From Bacteroidales bacterium UBA7574 (GTDB taxonomy: Bacteria; Bacteroidota; Bacteroidia; Bacteroidales; Paludibacteraceae): a stretch of DNA of 5,353 nucleotides. The stretch lies in the NCBI GenBank assembly GCA_002479035.1, contig DLLA01000099.1:28575-33927 (forward strand), given 5' to 3'. Under the pieces are notes generated by a model. That model saw only the letters and a program-made list of their open reading frames with translations. It was not told where the DNA came from and did not search any database. The translations under genes and the position numbers were made by a program. Shown piece after piece: positions 1-5,353 of this stretch (position 1 is the stretch's first letter; each line of letters opens with the position of its first letter).

Positions 1-1016
1 ATTACGGGTGCATCGGGTGACACATTGGTGAGCAAGGTCGGGGAGAGGTAACGCTCTGCCCTGTCGTAGTTGCCGCCATAGATAACATCGCCATCGTGGA
101 GGTAGCCCACCAGACGCTCGAAAGCACGGTCATTAACAATGCGGACGAAGTAAGGGCTTTGTTTGGGGTCTGCGCCCAAAAGGACTTCAAACTCCTGTGC
201 CAACAGGTGCAGAAACTTGTCTTTAACCGATTGGTGTACAAGCAGGTAGTCCGGGGCTATGCAGGTCTGCCCCGCATTGATGGCTTTGCCCCATGCCACC
301 CGTTTGGCAGCAAGGGCAAGGTTGGCATCCTTGTCAACGATACAAGGGCTCTTGCCTCCTAATTCCAGCACTACAGGCGTGAGATGCTGCGCTGCTGCAG
401 TCATCACCGTGCGCCCGAGAGAGGGACTGCCCGTGAAGAAGATAAGGTCCCAACGCTCTTGAAGAAGCAGGGCATTGACTTCACGGTGCCCCTCTACGAT
501 GGCGATATATGTTTCGGGAAAGGTCTCGCGCACCATTCGGGTGAGCACTCGCGACACGTTTGGCGTATAGGGCGAGGGCTTGAGTACTGCCGTACAACCC
601 GCCGAAATAGCCCCTACCAAGGGGTTGAGCAACAGTTGGACGGGGTAGTTCCACGGGGCTATGATGAGTGCAGAGCCAAGGGGTTCGGTGATGACTTGGC
701 TTTTCGCGGGGAGAATACTGACAGGCGACGGTTTGCGCTCGGGGCGCATCCAATGACGCAGGTGATGCAAATGGTTGCGTATCTCGCCATAGACAATGCT
801 GAACTCGGTGAGGTACGCCTCCTCGTAGGATTTGTGTAAGTCCTGCCACAGAGCCTCGGACAGGGCACGCTCATAGGCACGGACAGCCTGCTCCAACCGG
901 TGGAGTTGTGCCTCGCGAAAATGGCGGTTCAAGGTCTGCCCCTGCCGGGAAAAGGCACGTTGTGAGGCTACCAGACGCGAGATGTCGGACTGGGTGAGCG
1001 CATTATGGGAACTCAT
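1..1016 (-). CDS. ALDH3-type NAD(P)-dependent aldehyde dehydrogenase, C-terminus cut by window edge
   Basis: Oxidises an aldehyde to its carboxylic acid with NAD(P)+, probably in the cytoplasm; the substrate cannot be read from sequence. The frame opens with ATG at 1016-1014 (MSSHNALTQS) and stays open to the edge, giving 338 residues. About 120 are missing if it has the usual ALDH3 length near 455-460. Visible motifs: PWNYP at 121-125 with the oxyanion Asn124, cofactor-binding K146, FTGS at 194-197, ELGGKSP at 218-224 with general base Glu218, and NAGQTC at 247-252 with nucleophile Cys252. The short N-terminus with no targeting extension and the APWNYP spacing fit class 3 rather than classes 1/2. 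Oddity: the usual KPSE is KPSP (146-149); in the superfamily that Glu contacts the adenosine ribose. It follows the carbonic anhydrase gene after 50 bp, so it may be the last known gene of the run. No Shine-Dalgarno sits at good spacing, as is common in Bacteroidota. Confidence 0.93.
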   Translation of the reverse strand, partial: MSSHNALTQSDISRLVASQRAFSRQGQTLNRHFREAQLHRLEQAVRAYERALSEALWQDLHKSYEEAYLTEFSIVYGEIRNHLHHLRHWMRPERKPSPVSILPAKSQVITEPLGSALIIAPWNYPVQLLLNPLVGAISAGCTAVLKPSPYTPNVSRVLTRMVRETFPETYIAIVEGHREVNALLLQERWDLIFFTGSPSLGRTVMTAAAQHLTPVVLELGGKSPCIVDKDANLALAAKRVAWGKAINAGQTCIAPDYLLVHQSVKDKFLHLLAQEFEVLLGADPKQSPYFVRIVNDRAFERLVGYLHDGDVIYGGNYDRAERYLSPTLLTNVSPDAPV

Positions 1017-1066
1017 CAGTTTTTTATTCTCCCGCAAAGTGACATAATATAAACTAAAGAGCCCTA

Positions 1067-1603
1067 CTACTCAACTGGCTGCTCGTACCACGAGGCGTAC
1101 ATGGCGTAGTTGTGGGCAATCTTGCGATTGATTTCGTTGGTCTGTTCGGGGTCTGCCTTCTTGATGAACTTGGCAGGTACTCCGCCCCATACCTCGTACG
1201 CCCCGACCTTGGTGCCCTTGAGCACCAATGCACCCGCAGCCACGATAGCCCCTTCGCCTACCTCGACATCATCGAGCAGCGTGGAGCCCATGCCGATGAG
1301 GGCATAGTCGTGGATATGGGCACCGTGGATAGTCACGTTATGCCCGACAGAGACATAGTCGCCTATCACAATAGTGGACTTCTGATAGAGCGTGTGCAGC
1401 ACCGAGCCGTCTTGGATGTTGGTGTGCTTGCCGATGGTGATGGTGTTGACATCGCCACGCAAGACGGAGTTGAACCACAAAGTGGTGCCTTCGCCTATGG
1501 TGACATCGCCCACCACGGTGGCGTTCTCCATCATGATGACACCATCCGCAATACGGGGAGTGAGTATCTCCCCGTTGCGGTTGATAGTTTTGATAAGAGC
1601 CAT
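1067..1603 (-). CDS. Gamma-class carbonic anhydrase family protein (left-handed beta-helix hexapeptide repeat)
   Basis: Predicted to interconvert CO2 and bicarbonate at a metal held between subunits of a trimer; some relatives (YrdA, PaaY) have weak, conditional or other activity, so the reaction is inferred. The 178-residue protein has no signal peptide and is probably cytosolic. Hexapeptide repeats run from about residue 20 to 140 (for example VVGDVTIGEG, VEVGEGAIV), followed by a C-terminal helix typical of the family. The three metal ligands are present: H70 (VLHT), H88 and H93 (GHNVTIHG). Core residues R49, D51, Q64 and D65 match Cam positions R59, D61, Q75 and D76. The residue after D51 is Val, and the acidic loop of the archaeal Cam enzyme is absent, as in CamH/YrdA-type members. 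The gene starts 23 bp after tpiA stops, implying co-transcription, and has no clear Shine-Dalgarno. An inverted repeat abuts its ATG. Confidence 0.93.
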   Translation of the reverse strand: MALIKTINRNGEILTPRIADGVIMMENATVVGDVTIGEGTTLWFNSVLRGDVNTITIGKHTNIQDGSVLHTLYQKSTIVIGDYVSVGHNVTIHGAHIHDYALIGMGSTLLDDVEVGEGAIVAAGALVLKGTKVGAYEVWGGVPAKFIKKADPEQTNEINRKIAHNYAMYASWYEQPVE

Positions 1604-1625
1604 TTACTTACAGTTAATAAGTAAA
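1603..1625. repeat. Perfect 8-bp inverted repeat between tpiA and the carbonic anhydrase gene
   Basis: On the plus strand, TTTACTTA (1603-1610), a 7-nt loop (1611-1617) and TAAGTAAA (1618-1625) form a perfect inverted repeat. It fills nearly the whole 23-bp gap between the tpiA stop and the carbonic anhydrase ATG, and the 1603 end takes in the A of that ATG. In the minus-strand transcript it could fold as a weak hairpin at the start codon. Only one pair per stem is G-C and no U-run follows, so it does not look like an intrinsic terminator. It may be a chance event in AT-rich DNA. Confidence 0.45.
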
Positions 1626-1626
1626 A

Positions 1627-2376
1627 TTAACGGGCAGCGATGATAGCGAGGAACTTCTCGGCTACGAGGGCAGCACCGCCAATCAGACCGCCGTCCACAT
1701 CGGGGTTGGCGAACAGTTCGGCAGCGTTCTTGTCGTTGCAACTGCCACCATAGAGGATAGTGGTGTCGTCAGCCACAGCCTGACCGTATTGCGCTGCCAC
1801 GAGCGAACGGAGATAAGCGTGCATCTCCTGTGCCTGTGCGGGAGTAGCGGTCAGACCGGTACCGATAGCCCAAACGGGTTCGTAAGCCAGCGTGATGTTC
1901 TTCCACTCTTCGGCAGTGAGGTTGAATACCGAGCCTTCGAGTTGTGCCTTCACCACCTCGTTCTGCTTGCCCGATTCGCGCTCCTCTTTCACCTCGCCGA
2001 TGCAGAAGATGACCTTCAGACCGTTAGCGAGCGCGAGACGCACTTTCTCCTTGAGAATAGCATAATCCTCGTGGTAGTAAGCACGGCGCTCCGAGTGCCC
2101 GAGGATACAGTATTCAGCACCTGTTGATTTGACCATCTCGGCACTAACTTCGCCCGTATAAGCACCCTTCTCGTGGTCAGCGCAGTTCTCGGCAGCCACC
2201 TTGATAGGCGTGCCTTTGAGCAGTTCTGCCACGGTAGCCAAGTGGATAAACGGCGTGCCGACAACGACAGCGCACGAGGGGTTCTTTACTGCTTCTTTCA
2301 GTTCGGTAGCCAGGGCTACACCTTCTTGCAGGGTCTTGTTCATTTTCCAGTTGCCTGCAACCATTTTTGTTCTCAT
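1627..2376 (-). CDS. tpiA: Triosephosphate isomerase
   Basis: Interconverts dihydroxyacetone phosphate and glyceraldehyde 3-phosphate in glycolysis and gluconeogenesis, as a cytosolic TIM-barrel homodimer. The 249-residue length is normal for a bacterial enzyme. All catalytic landmarks are present: N9 and K11 in AGNWKMN, the electrophilic His94 in CILGHSERR (90-98), the general base Glu166 inside [11 protein letters not shown] (164-174, the family signature including loop 6), the YGGS phosphate loop at 209-212, and IGGAAL near 232-237. The ATG at 2376 places the NWK motif at the usual distance from the N-terminus, so this start is secure. A 63-bp AT-rich gap separates it from the upstream membrane protein gene. 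I found no full -33/-7 promoter there, only a one-base-short TAATTTG, so read-through from upstream is likely. Nothing in the protein appears degraded or unusual. Confidence 0.98.
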   Translation of the reverse strand: MRTKMVAGNWKMNKTLQEGVALATELKEAVKNPSCAVVVGTPFIHLATVAELLKGTPIKVAAENCADHEKGAYTGEVSAEMVKSTGAEYCILGHSERRAYYHEDYAILKEKVRLALANGLKVIFCIGEVKEERESGKQNEVVKAQLEGSVFNLTAEEWKNITLAYEPVWAIGTGLTATPAQAQEMHAYLRSLVAAQYGQAVADDTTILYGGSCNDKNAAELFANPDVDGGLIGGAALVAEKFLAIIAAR

Positions 2377-2439
2377 ACCTTAAAACATCAAATTATCGTT
2401 AGACTTTGTATTAAACATATAATTACCACGTATTAACCA

Positions 2440-3561
2440 TTAATTCTCGTGGTCTTTCGTTCTGTTCCGAAGATTATATTTATCAATAATCGTGCCATTT
2501 TGCACCACAAACACACCAGGGTTGGCACGGACGATGGTCTTGAGCGTCACGGGGTCGCACGTGCATATATATCCGGACAACTCGGGGTACTCCTGTGCGA
2601 GGGCAAGGATGTCCTCCGTGCCCGAACCGGTGAGGATATAGAACGGGTTGCCCTCGAATGCACAATGCTCATACAACGCCTCCACGCGGGGCATAAGCGA
2701 CATGTCGGCTTTCGCGAGGTCGTACATCACCACCAGCGTCACGGGCTGCTCGCTCTCCAGGATGTCGTAGGTGATGTCCTCGTAGTCGGCATTCATAATC
2801 TCAAAGTCGTGAATTGGTGGCTCGTAGCCTTTCTTCACAAGGCGCGAGTTCTGACTCACGAACACCCACGTGCTGTCGCCTTTGGGGTAGTTGTCGAGGG
2901 TGAAGGTCTGCTCATGCCCGTCCTTGGCATAGACAAACGTAACCTCGTATTCGTCGGGCGCAGCGTCCTCGGGGTACTCCATCAGTTCCACGATATTGTT
3001 GCCCACCTTGTAGGGACGGAAGTCAAGCAGGGGCAGGTGCAGATGGGTGTAGAGCATCAGTCCCGACACTGCCGCAACGGCAAGAGCGGCGATAGCCAGT
3101 TCCATATACCAGTGCCAGAACGTGCGCACGTTGCGGCGCAGTACCACCAGCACGATGGCAAGCACTATCAGCACCACATTCTTCCAGAACGTCTGCCAGT
3201 TGGTAATCACCAGCGCGTCGCCGAAGCACCCGCAGTCGCTCACGGGGTTGGCTATGGCGATGTACAGGGTGAGGGGCGTCATCACGCAGTAGAACGCCAG
3301 CGTTATCCACGATGTCCATTGTGTGCGGACGTTGCACAGCAGGCATACGCCCAACAGGAACTCCAGCGCAATCAGGCACACCGCAGCGGCTCCCGCCAGC
3401 GGCATCAAGTCATTGAAAAAGCCCCCGAAGGCTTTCAGATAGTCCTCGATTTTGTAGGTCGTGCCGAGGGGGTCAACAGCCTTCACGAGACCCGAGAATA
3501 CGAATACCACACCCAGCAGCACGCGGGCAATGGTGGCGATGATTGTCTTGGTCTTATTCAT
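2440..3561 (-). CDS. MauE/DoxX-type membrane redox protein with periplasmic thioredoxin-like C-terminal domain (resembles the Bacteroides BT_3928 family)
   Basis: A 373-residue inner-membrane protein of unproven function. Five hydrophobic segments are visible, at about residues 8-28, 53-77, 84-104, 124-142 and 150-171. Arg/Lys clusters at 2-5, 79 and 142-146 place the N-terminus in the cytoplasm and, by positive-inside logic, the C-terminal half in the periplasm. The loop between segments 3 and 4 carries SDCGCFGD (C110, C112), the CGCFG motif of MauE/DoxX redox-associated proteins, on the periplasmic side. Residues about 180-270 form a soluble linker or beta-rich region. Residues about 272-365 look like a degenerate thioredoxin fold: a strand at PVTLVVMYDL and a cis-Pro-like NPGVFVVQNG near 347-356, but no CXXC, only C333 and C335 in ICTC. 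The ATG overlaps the DUF1599 stop by 8 bp (ATGAATAA), suggesting coupled translation. It may take part in thiol-disulfide exchange across the membrane; that role is inferred from the fold only. The BT_3928 comparison is from memory. Confidence 0.85.
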   Translation of the reverse strand: MNKTKTIIATIARVLLGVVFVFSGLVKAVDPLGTTYKIEDYLKAFGGFFNDLMPLAGAAAVCLIALEFLLGVCLLCNVRTQWTSWITLAFYCVMTPLTLYIAIANPVSDCGCFGDALVITNWQTFWKNVVLIVLAIVLVVLRRNVRTFWHWYMELAIAALAVAAVSGLMLYTHLHLPLLDFRPYKVGNNIVELMEYPEDAAPDEYEVTFVYAKDGHEQTFTLDNYPKGDSTWVFVSQNSRLVKKGYEPPIHDFEIMNADYEDITYDILESEQPVTLVVMYDLAKADMSLMPRVEALYEHCAFEGNPFYILTGSGTEDILALAQEYPELSGYICTCDPVTLKTIVRANPGVFVVQNGTIIDKYNLRNRTKDHEN

Positions 3562-4105
3562 GTTGCATCATTTGAATGAGGTAAAACACAGCATAGTTGA
3601 GCATATCGAAATAGTTGCCGTCCGCGCCCTCGGAGATGAGGGTGTGGTTGTCGTTGGCGGCGATGGCCTTGTTGCGGTTGATTTTGGTAAGAATGATGTC
3701 TGTCAGCGACGAGGGGAACATATCCCGCCATGCCTCGCCGTAGTCGTGGTTCTTGCGCAGCATCAGAGCCTTGGCTTCCGCCATGTAGTCATCGTAGAGT
3801 TGCATAGCCCGCTCGCGGGTCATATCCACGCTGTCGGCAAAGCCCTGGCGCAACTGGATGAGTCCGATGATGCTGTAGTTCACTATTGCCATCATCTCAC
3901 CCTCCACGCTCTCGCCCACCATATTGACGCCCGTCATCTCTATCTCGCGCACGCGTTTGGCTTTGATAAACAACTGGTCATTCACTGTCTGCGGACGCAT
4001 GATGCGCCAACTCGGTCCGTAGTCGCGCATCTTCAACTCGTAGATGCGACGGCAACGGGCTACGATTTCGTCGTATTGTTCGGAAGTATTCCGTGTCGTA
4101 TTCAT
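3554..4105 (-). CDS. DUF1599 protein with two tandem DUF1599 domains
   Basis: A 183-residue protein, probably cytosolic, of unknown function. I recognise it as DUF1599; as I recall, this domain has been described as associated with nucleotide modification, but nothing here proves that. The sequence contains two copies of one unit. DYGPSWRIM (28-36) matches DYGEAWRDM (121-129); D43, K48 and R51 match D136, K141 and R144 at a constant offset of 93; E65 and NY 76-77 match E159 and NY 170-171 at offset 94; both copies end in LIQ plus a hydrophobic residue. It has no signal peptide or membrane segment. I chose ATG 4105-4103 ([10 protein letters not shown]). An in-frame TTG at 4129 falls inside the -7 promoter box, and an ATG at 4117 would leave almost no leader. 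The gene heads the minus-strand run and overlaps the membrane protein gene by 8 bp. Confidence 0.85.
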   Translation of the reverse strand: MNTTRNTSEQYDEIVARCRRIYELKMRDYGPSWRIMRPQTVNDQLFIKAKRVREIEMTGVNMVGESVEGEMMAIVNYSIIGLIQLRQGFADSVDMTRERAMQLYDDYMAEAKALMLRKNHDYGEAWRDMFPSSLTDIILTKINRNKAIAANDNHTLISEGADGNYFDMLNYAVFYLIQMMQHE

Positions 4106-4126
4106 AATTGCACACATTTCGCGGGG

Positions 4127-4158
4127 CAAAGTTACTAAATATCCTGCAACTATGCAAT
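4127..4158 (-). promoter_or_regulatory. Bacteroidota-type promoter for the DUF1599-led gene run
   Basis: Reading the minus strand, ATTG at 4158-4155 (consensus -33 TTTG), a 20-bp spacer, then TAACTTTG at 4134-4127, a perfect match to the Bacteroidota -7 box TAnnTTTG. Transcription would begin roughly at 4118-4122, giving a leader of about 13-17 nt before the ATG at 4105. It is the best promoter I can find for the five minus-strand genes. The transcription start is inferred from the consensus. Confidence 0.7.
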
Positions 4159-4251
4159 ATTCCTTCTTGTTTTTTACAAATAATCAAAAAGGAAACAAGA
4201 TATTCCATTTGGAGTATAGCACCGGAAGAAAGGACATAGTTGGATTTTTGA

Positions 4252-4283
4252 TTTGCAAATATATGGGATTTATCGTACCTTTG
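4252..4283 (+). promoter_or_regulatory. Bacteroidota-type promoter for lepA
   Basis: TTTG at 4252-4255 (perfect -33 box), a 20-bp spacer, then TACCTTTG at 4276-4283 (perfect TAnnTTTG -7 box). Transcription would begin near 4288-4292, leaving a leader of about 22-26 nt before the lepA ATG at 4314. The -33 box lies inside the 10-bp palindrome ATTTGCAAAT (4251-4260). The divergent promoter at 4127-4158 lies about 93 bp away. Confidence 0.78.
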
Positions 4284-4303
4284 TCGCCGATTTTTGCTTA
4301 TTT

Positions 4304-4310
4304 GAGGTGG
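4304..4310 (+). promoter_or_regulatory. Shine-Dalgarno-like ribosome binding site of lepA
   Basis: GAGGTGG with its GAGG core at 4304-4307, six bases before the ATG at 4314. It is a good match to the 16S tail at suitable spacing. It supports this ATG as the start, and it stands out because the minus-strand genes here lack a well-placed site. Confidence 0.6.
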
Positions 4311-4313
4311 AAT

Positions 4314-5353
4314 ATGGATAAATTACGTAACTTTTGCATAATAGCACACATTGACCATGGCAAGTCCACGCTGGCGGACCGCATGATAGAACTCACCCAG
4401 ACGGTGGACAAACGCGATATGGAGAATCAGGTCCTTGATGACATGGACCTTGAGAAAGAGCGCGGTATCACCATCAAGAGCCATGCCATTCAGATGCAAT
4501 ACAAGGGCTATACGCTGAACTTGATTGACACTCCGGGGCACGTGGACTTCTCATACGAGGTGAGTCGCTCTATCGCGGCGTGCGAGGGAGCACTGCTTGT
4601 GGTAGATGCCTCGCAAGGTGTTCAGGCTCAGACGATTAGCAACCTATATATGGCACTCGAGCATGACCTCGAAATCATACCCGTCATGAACAAGTGTGAC
4701 ATGGACTCGGCGATGCCCGAGATGGTGGAGGACGAGATTATCGACCTGTTGGGCTGCAAGCGCGAGGACATCCTCCGCTGCTCTGCCAAGACGGGCGACG
4801 GCGTGCCTGCGATACTGGATGCCATCGTGGAGCGTATCCCTGCACCACAGGGAGACCCGAATGCGCCGCTCCAATGCCTTGTCTTTGACTCGGTGTTCAA
4901 TAGTTTCCGCGGTATCATCGCGTATTTCAAGGTGGTGAACGGCACCATGCACACGGGCGACCGCGTGCGCTTCTTCAATACGGGCAAGGAGTATGATGCC
5001 GATGAGATAGGTGTACTGAAACTCAATATGCAGCCCACCGAGACTATCTCCGCGGGCAATGTGGGGTATATCATTTCGGGTATCAAGACATCTGCCGAGG
5101 TGAAGGTGGGCGACACTATCACCCATGTCGCGCGCCCTTGCGACAAAGCAATTGCGGGTTTCGAGGAAGCCAAGTCTATGGTGTTTGCCGGTGTCTATCC
5201 GATAGACCCCAACGACTATGAGAATCTACGCGCGTCGCTCGAGAAGCTGCAGCTCAACGATGCCTCGCTCACCTTCCTGCCCGAGAGCTCGCAGGCCCTG
5301 GGCTTCGGCTTCCGCTGTGGTTTCTTGGGTTTGCTTCACATGGAGATTGTGCA
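4314..5353 (+). CDS. lepA: Translation elongation factor 4 (LepA GTPase), C-terminus cut by window edge
   Basis: A ribosome-associated translational GTPase related to EF-G; it has been linked to back-translocation and to 30S biogenesis or initiation. The window shows 346 of about 595-600 residues, open to the right edge. The G domain (about 1-180) has G1 AHIDHGKST at 11-19, RGIT at 50-53 (G2), DTPGH at 72-76 (G3), NKCD at 126-129 (G4) and SAK at 157-159 (G5). [10 protein letters not shown] (77-86) is a LepA signature. The beta-barrel domain II follows at about 186-275, and the start of domain III ends in [15 protein letters not shown]. The rest of domain III, the EF-G-V-like domain and the LepA-specific C-terminal domain lie outside the window. 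ATG 4314 puts the P-loop at the family's usual distance and follows a good ribosome site. NKCDM in place of NKID fits my recollection of Bacteroides LepA. The gene is transcribed away from the minus-strand run from its own promoter. Confidence 0.98.
   Translation, partial: MDKLRNFCIIAHIDHGKSTLADRMIELTQTVDKRDMENQVLDDMDLEKERGITIKSHAIQMQYKGYTLNLIDTPGHVDFSYEVSRSIAACEGALLVVDASQGVQAQTISNLYMALEHDLEIIPVMNKCDMDSAMPEMVEDEIIDLLGCKREDILRCSAKTGDGVPAILDAIVERIPAPQGDPNAPLQCLVFDSVFNSFRGIIAYFKVVNGTMHTGDRVRFFNTGKEYDADEIGVLKLNMQPTETISAGNVGYIISGIKTSAEVKVGDTITHVARPCDKAIAGFEEAKSMVFAGVYPIDPNDYENLRASLEKLQLNDASLTFLPESSQALGFGFRCGFLGLLHMEIV

Noticed and set aside
1035..1042. TCACTTTG on the minus strand as a possible -7 box for the aldehyde dehydrogenase gene
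   Set aside because: It misses the second consensus base and no TTTG-like box sits about 20 bp upstream; the nearest candidate is only about 12 bp away.
1067..1603. Carbonic anhydrase-like gene read as PaaY of a phenylacetate pathway because an aldehyde dehydrogenase is next to it
   Set aside because: No other phenylacetate pathway gene is present in the window, and the hexapeptide family cannot be split to PaaY by the motifs visible here.
1112..2127. Plus-strand frames opposite the carbonic anhydrase gene (1112-1624) and tpiA (1789-2127)
   Set aside because: Both are mirror frames of genes whose catalytic residues are intact on the minus strand.
2377..2439. A promoter for tpiA in its 63-bp upstream gap
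   Set aside because: The AT-rich gap has TAATTTG (one spacer base short) and TATGTTTA (last base wrong), but no complete -33/-7 pair at normal spacing.
2432..2444. ATTAA-CCA-TTAAT inverted repeat at the stop codon of the membrane redox gene, as a terminator
   Set aside because: The stem is only 5 bp of pure A-T with a 3-nt loop and no U-run, expected by chance in such DNA.
2449..3579. A 376-codon plus-strand open frame opposite the membrane redox gene
   Set aside because: It is the exact antisense of a well-supported gene, is rich in His/Val/Arg/Gly as typical mirror frames are, and shows no recognisable domain. Length alone reflects the GC-rich codon usage of the real gene.
3461..4138. A 225-codon plus-strand open frame opposite the DUF1599 gene
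   Set aside because: It is the antisense of the duplicated DUF1599 gene, runs across a gene boundary and a promoter, and has no family resemblance.
4157..4206. ATATTCC repeated at 4157-4163 and 4200-4206 as paired regulator sites
   Set aside because: Two 7-bp AT-rich words 43 bp apart are within chance, and there is no third exact copy or flanking similarity.
4628..5173. Minus-strand frames of 160-181 codons inside lepA
   Set aside because: They are antisense to an unambiguous lepA reading frame with all GTPase motifs.

Overview
The window looks like chromosomal DNA from a member of the Bacteroidota, most likely order Bacteroidales. Three things point there. Two promoters match the Bacteroidota -33/-7 pattern (TTTG-like box, 20 bp, TAnnTTTG). 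A DUF1599 gene overlaps a MauE/DoxX-type membrane redox gene, directly upstream of tpiA, a combination I recall from Bacteroides-type genomes. The lepA product carries NKCDM at its G4 motif, where many other bacteria have NKID. Genus cannot be fixed from the sequence alone. The genes are moderately GC-rich, while the intergenic gaps are strongly AT-rich.

Layout: five minus-strand genes fill 1-4105, and one plus-strand gene starts at 4314. In order of minus-strand transcription they are: a DUF1599 protein with two tandem copies of its domain (4105-3554); a MauE/DoxX-like membrane protein with a periplasmic thioredoxin-like C-terminal domain (3561-2440), overlapping the previous gene by 8 bp; triosephosphate isomerase tpiA (2376-1627); a gamma-class carbonic anhydrase-like protein (1603-1067); and an ALDH3-type aldehyde dehydrogenase (1016 to beyond position 1, C-terminus missing). 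Gaps are -8, 63, 23 and 50 bp, so one operon read from the promoter at 4127-4158 is plausible, though not proven. On the plus strand, the ribosomal GTPase lepA (EF4) starts at 4314 and runs off the right edge. The 208-bp gap 4106-4313 holds both divergent promoters.

How the genes work together: tpiA is a central glycolytic enzyme. Carbonic anhydrase and aldehyde dehydrogenase are general metabolic or detoxification functions. The MauE/DoxX protein is probably an envelope redox component, and the DUF1599 role is unknown. No tight shared pathway is evident. LepA is an independent housekeeping translation factor.

I see no mobile element, CRISPR array, tRNA/rRNA gene, phage gene or defence system, and no gene-free stretch over 300 bp. 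This is mostly an ordinary housekeeping region. The points worth a second look are the duplicated DUF1599 domain, the MauE/DoxX-thioredoxin-like fusion without a thioredoxin CXXC, a KPSE-to-KPSP change in the aldehyde dehydrogenase, and a perfect inverted repeat against the carbonic anhydrase start codon.
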